Assembly: GCA_037013495.1 (NCBI GenBank)
Contig: CM072812.1
Span: 59,614,938-59,678,937 of the forward strand
Source of the DNA: Hippophae tibetana
Taxonomy: Eukaryota > Streptophyta > Magnoliopsida > Rosales > Elaeagnaceae
Length of the DNA: 64,000 nucleotides
Direction of reading: 5' to 3'
Shown here piece after piece: positions 63,879 through 64,000 of this stretch (within the stretch, counting starts at the first letter, position 1; each line of letters opens with the position of its first letter). Both the position numbers and the translations under genes were made by a program. The notes below the pieces were generated by a model. That model was not told where the DNA came from. It made no database searches and was given only the letters and a program-made list of their open reading frames with translations.

Positions 63879-64000
63879 ATTAATTGGGGTTGCAACTTTG
63901 AAGTATTAAAAATTTTAAATCCTGTATCGAAGGGACTATTATAATAAATGAAATAGAGGTCGTTTCGATTTCTAAAAATGCAACAAAGCATTAGTTCTGT
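63879..64000. repeat. Truncated final monomer (copy 100), B haplotype
   Basis: The window ends 122 bp into a further monomer with CGAAGGGAC, AAATGAAATAGAGGTCG, TTTCGATTTC and GCAACAAAGC. The array continues past the right edge, so the window gives only a lower bound on its length. Confidence 0.95.

Larger units (their letters stand above)
1..64000. repeat. Uninterrupted ~646-bp tandem satellite array (99 landmark copies)
   Basis: Every part of the window belongs to the same direct repeat. The landmark GGACCCCAAATTC (or a one- to four-base variant) starts at 102, 749, 1393, 2037, 2683, 3329, 3975, 4621, 5267, 5913, 6559, 7205, 7851, 8497, 9143, 9789, 10435, 11079, 11719, 12365, 13011, 13655, 14300, 14947, 15592, 16232, 16873, 17519, 18165, 18810, 19457, 20103, 20751, 21397, 22046, 22691, 23336, 23983, 24628, 25271, 25917, 26563, 27208, 27856, 28501, 29146, 29793, 30441, 31086, 31731, 32377, 33022, 33667, 34312, 34957, 35601, 36246, 36894, 37539, 38183, 38828, 39474, 40119, 40764, 41410, 42055, 42699, 43344, 43989, 44635, 45282, 45929, 46575, 47221, 47867, 48512, 49158, 49805, 50451, 51094, 51742, 52387, 53031, 53678, 54325, 54969, 55615, 56261, 56906, 57552, 58198, 58845, 59489, 60136, 60782, 61429, 62073, 62720 and 63366. 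All copies share one orientation, with no inversion or insertion. Elsewhere in this list monomers are numbered in this order and phased to start at ATTAATTGGGG. Such arrays are typical of eukaryotic heterochromatin; the species is not identifiable here. Confidence 0.98.

Noticed and set aside
1-64000. CRISPR array or prokaryotic repeat system
   Set aside because: The repeat unit is about 646 bp and contiguous, with no short repeat and unique-spacer alternation, no cas-like genes and no prokaryotic gene content.
1-64000. 5S or 45S ribosomal DNA tandem array or its spacer
   Set aside because: No rRNA-like conserved, G+C-richer segment is present in the monomer. The unit is A+T-rich throughout.
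1-64000. Telomeric or interstitial telomere repeats
   Set aside because: No runs of TTAGGG, TTTAGGG, TTAGG or similar short telomere units were seen.

Overview
The whole 64-kb window is one tandem satellite DNA array. A monomer of about 646 bp, roughly 70-75% A+T by eye, repeats head to tail in one orientation from the first base to the last. I followed one landmark (GGACCCCAAATTC) through 99 consecutive copies, at 102, 749, 1393 and so on to 63366. The mean spacing is 645.6 bp and the range is 640-649 bp. No interval is long enough to hold a transposon, gene or spacer. I see no protein-coding gene, tRNA, rRNA, CRISPR array or insertion element. The short open frames on both strands are one repeated, low-complexity by-product of the monomer: they overlap antisense and break whenever a poly-T run changes length. 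Long homogeneous satellite of this kind points to a eukaryotic nuclear chromosome, such as centromeric, pericentromeric, subtelomeric or other constitutive heterochromatin. The species cannot be named from the sequence alone; a plant or an insect would both be plausible.

The interest lies in how the array is organised above the monomer. From left to right: (1) 1-3194, heterogeneous monomers. (2) 3195-10944, four units of a three-monomer higher-order repeat (HOR, about 1938 bp). (3) 10945-11584, one odd 640-bp monomer, after which one more trimer unit follows at 11585-13520. (4) 13521-19322, nine monomers with local amplification and two more copies of a 6-bp-deletion subtype. (5) 19323-22556, monomers carrying a distinctive 'B' haplotype, with a duplication at 1294-bp offset. 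(6) 22557-29402, a mosaic of B and 'D' monomers. (7) 29403-36502 and 36503-43600, two tandem copies of an 11-monomer block of about 7.1 kb, each containing shorter D-D-B trimers. (8) 43601-49670, mixed monomers with adjacent near-identical pairs. (9) 49671-57417, four units of another trimer (about 1937 bp). (10) 56127-63878, three units of a tetramer (exactly 2584 bp by landmark), the last of which changes subtype. (11) 63879-64000, a truncated monomer.

These layers fit repeated unequal crossing-over and gene conversion among monomers that stay in register, with recent amplification at scales of 1, 3, 4 and 11 monomers. The sequence shows the periods, shared private variants and breakpoints. 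Mechanism, age and chromosomal role are inference.
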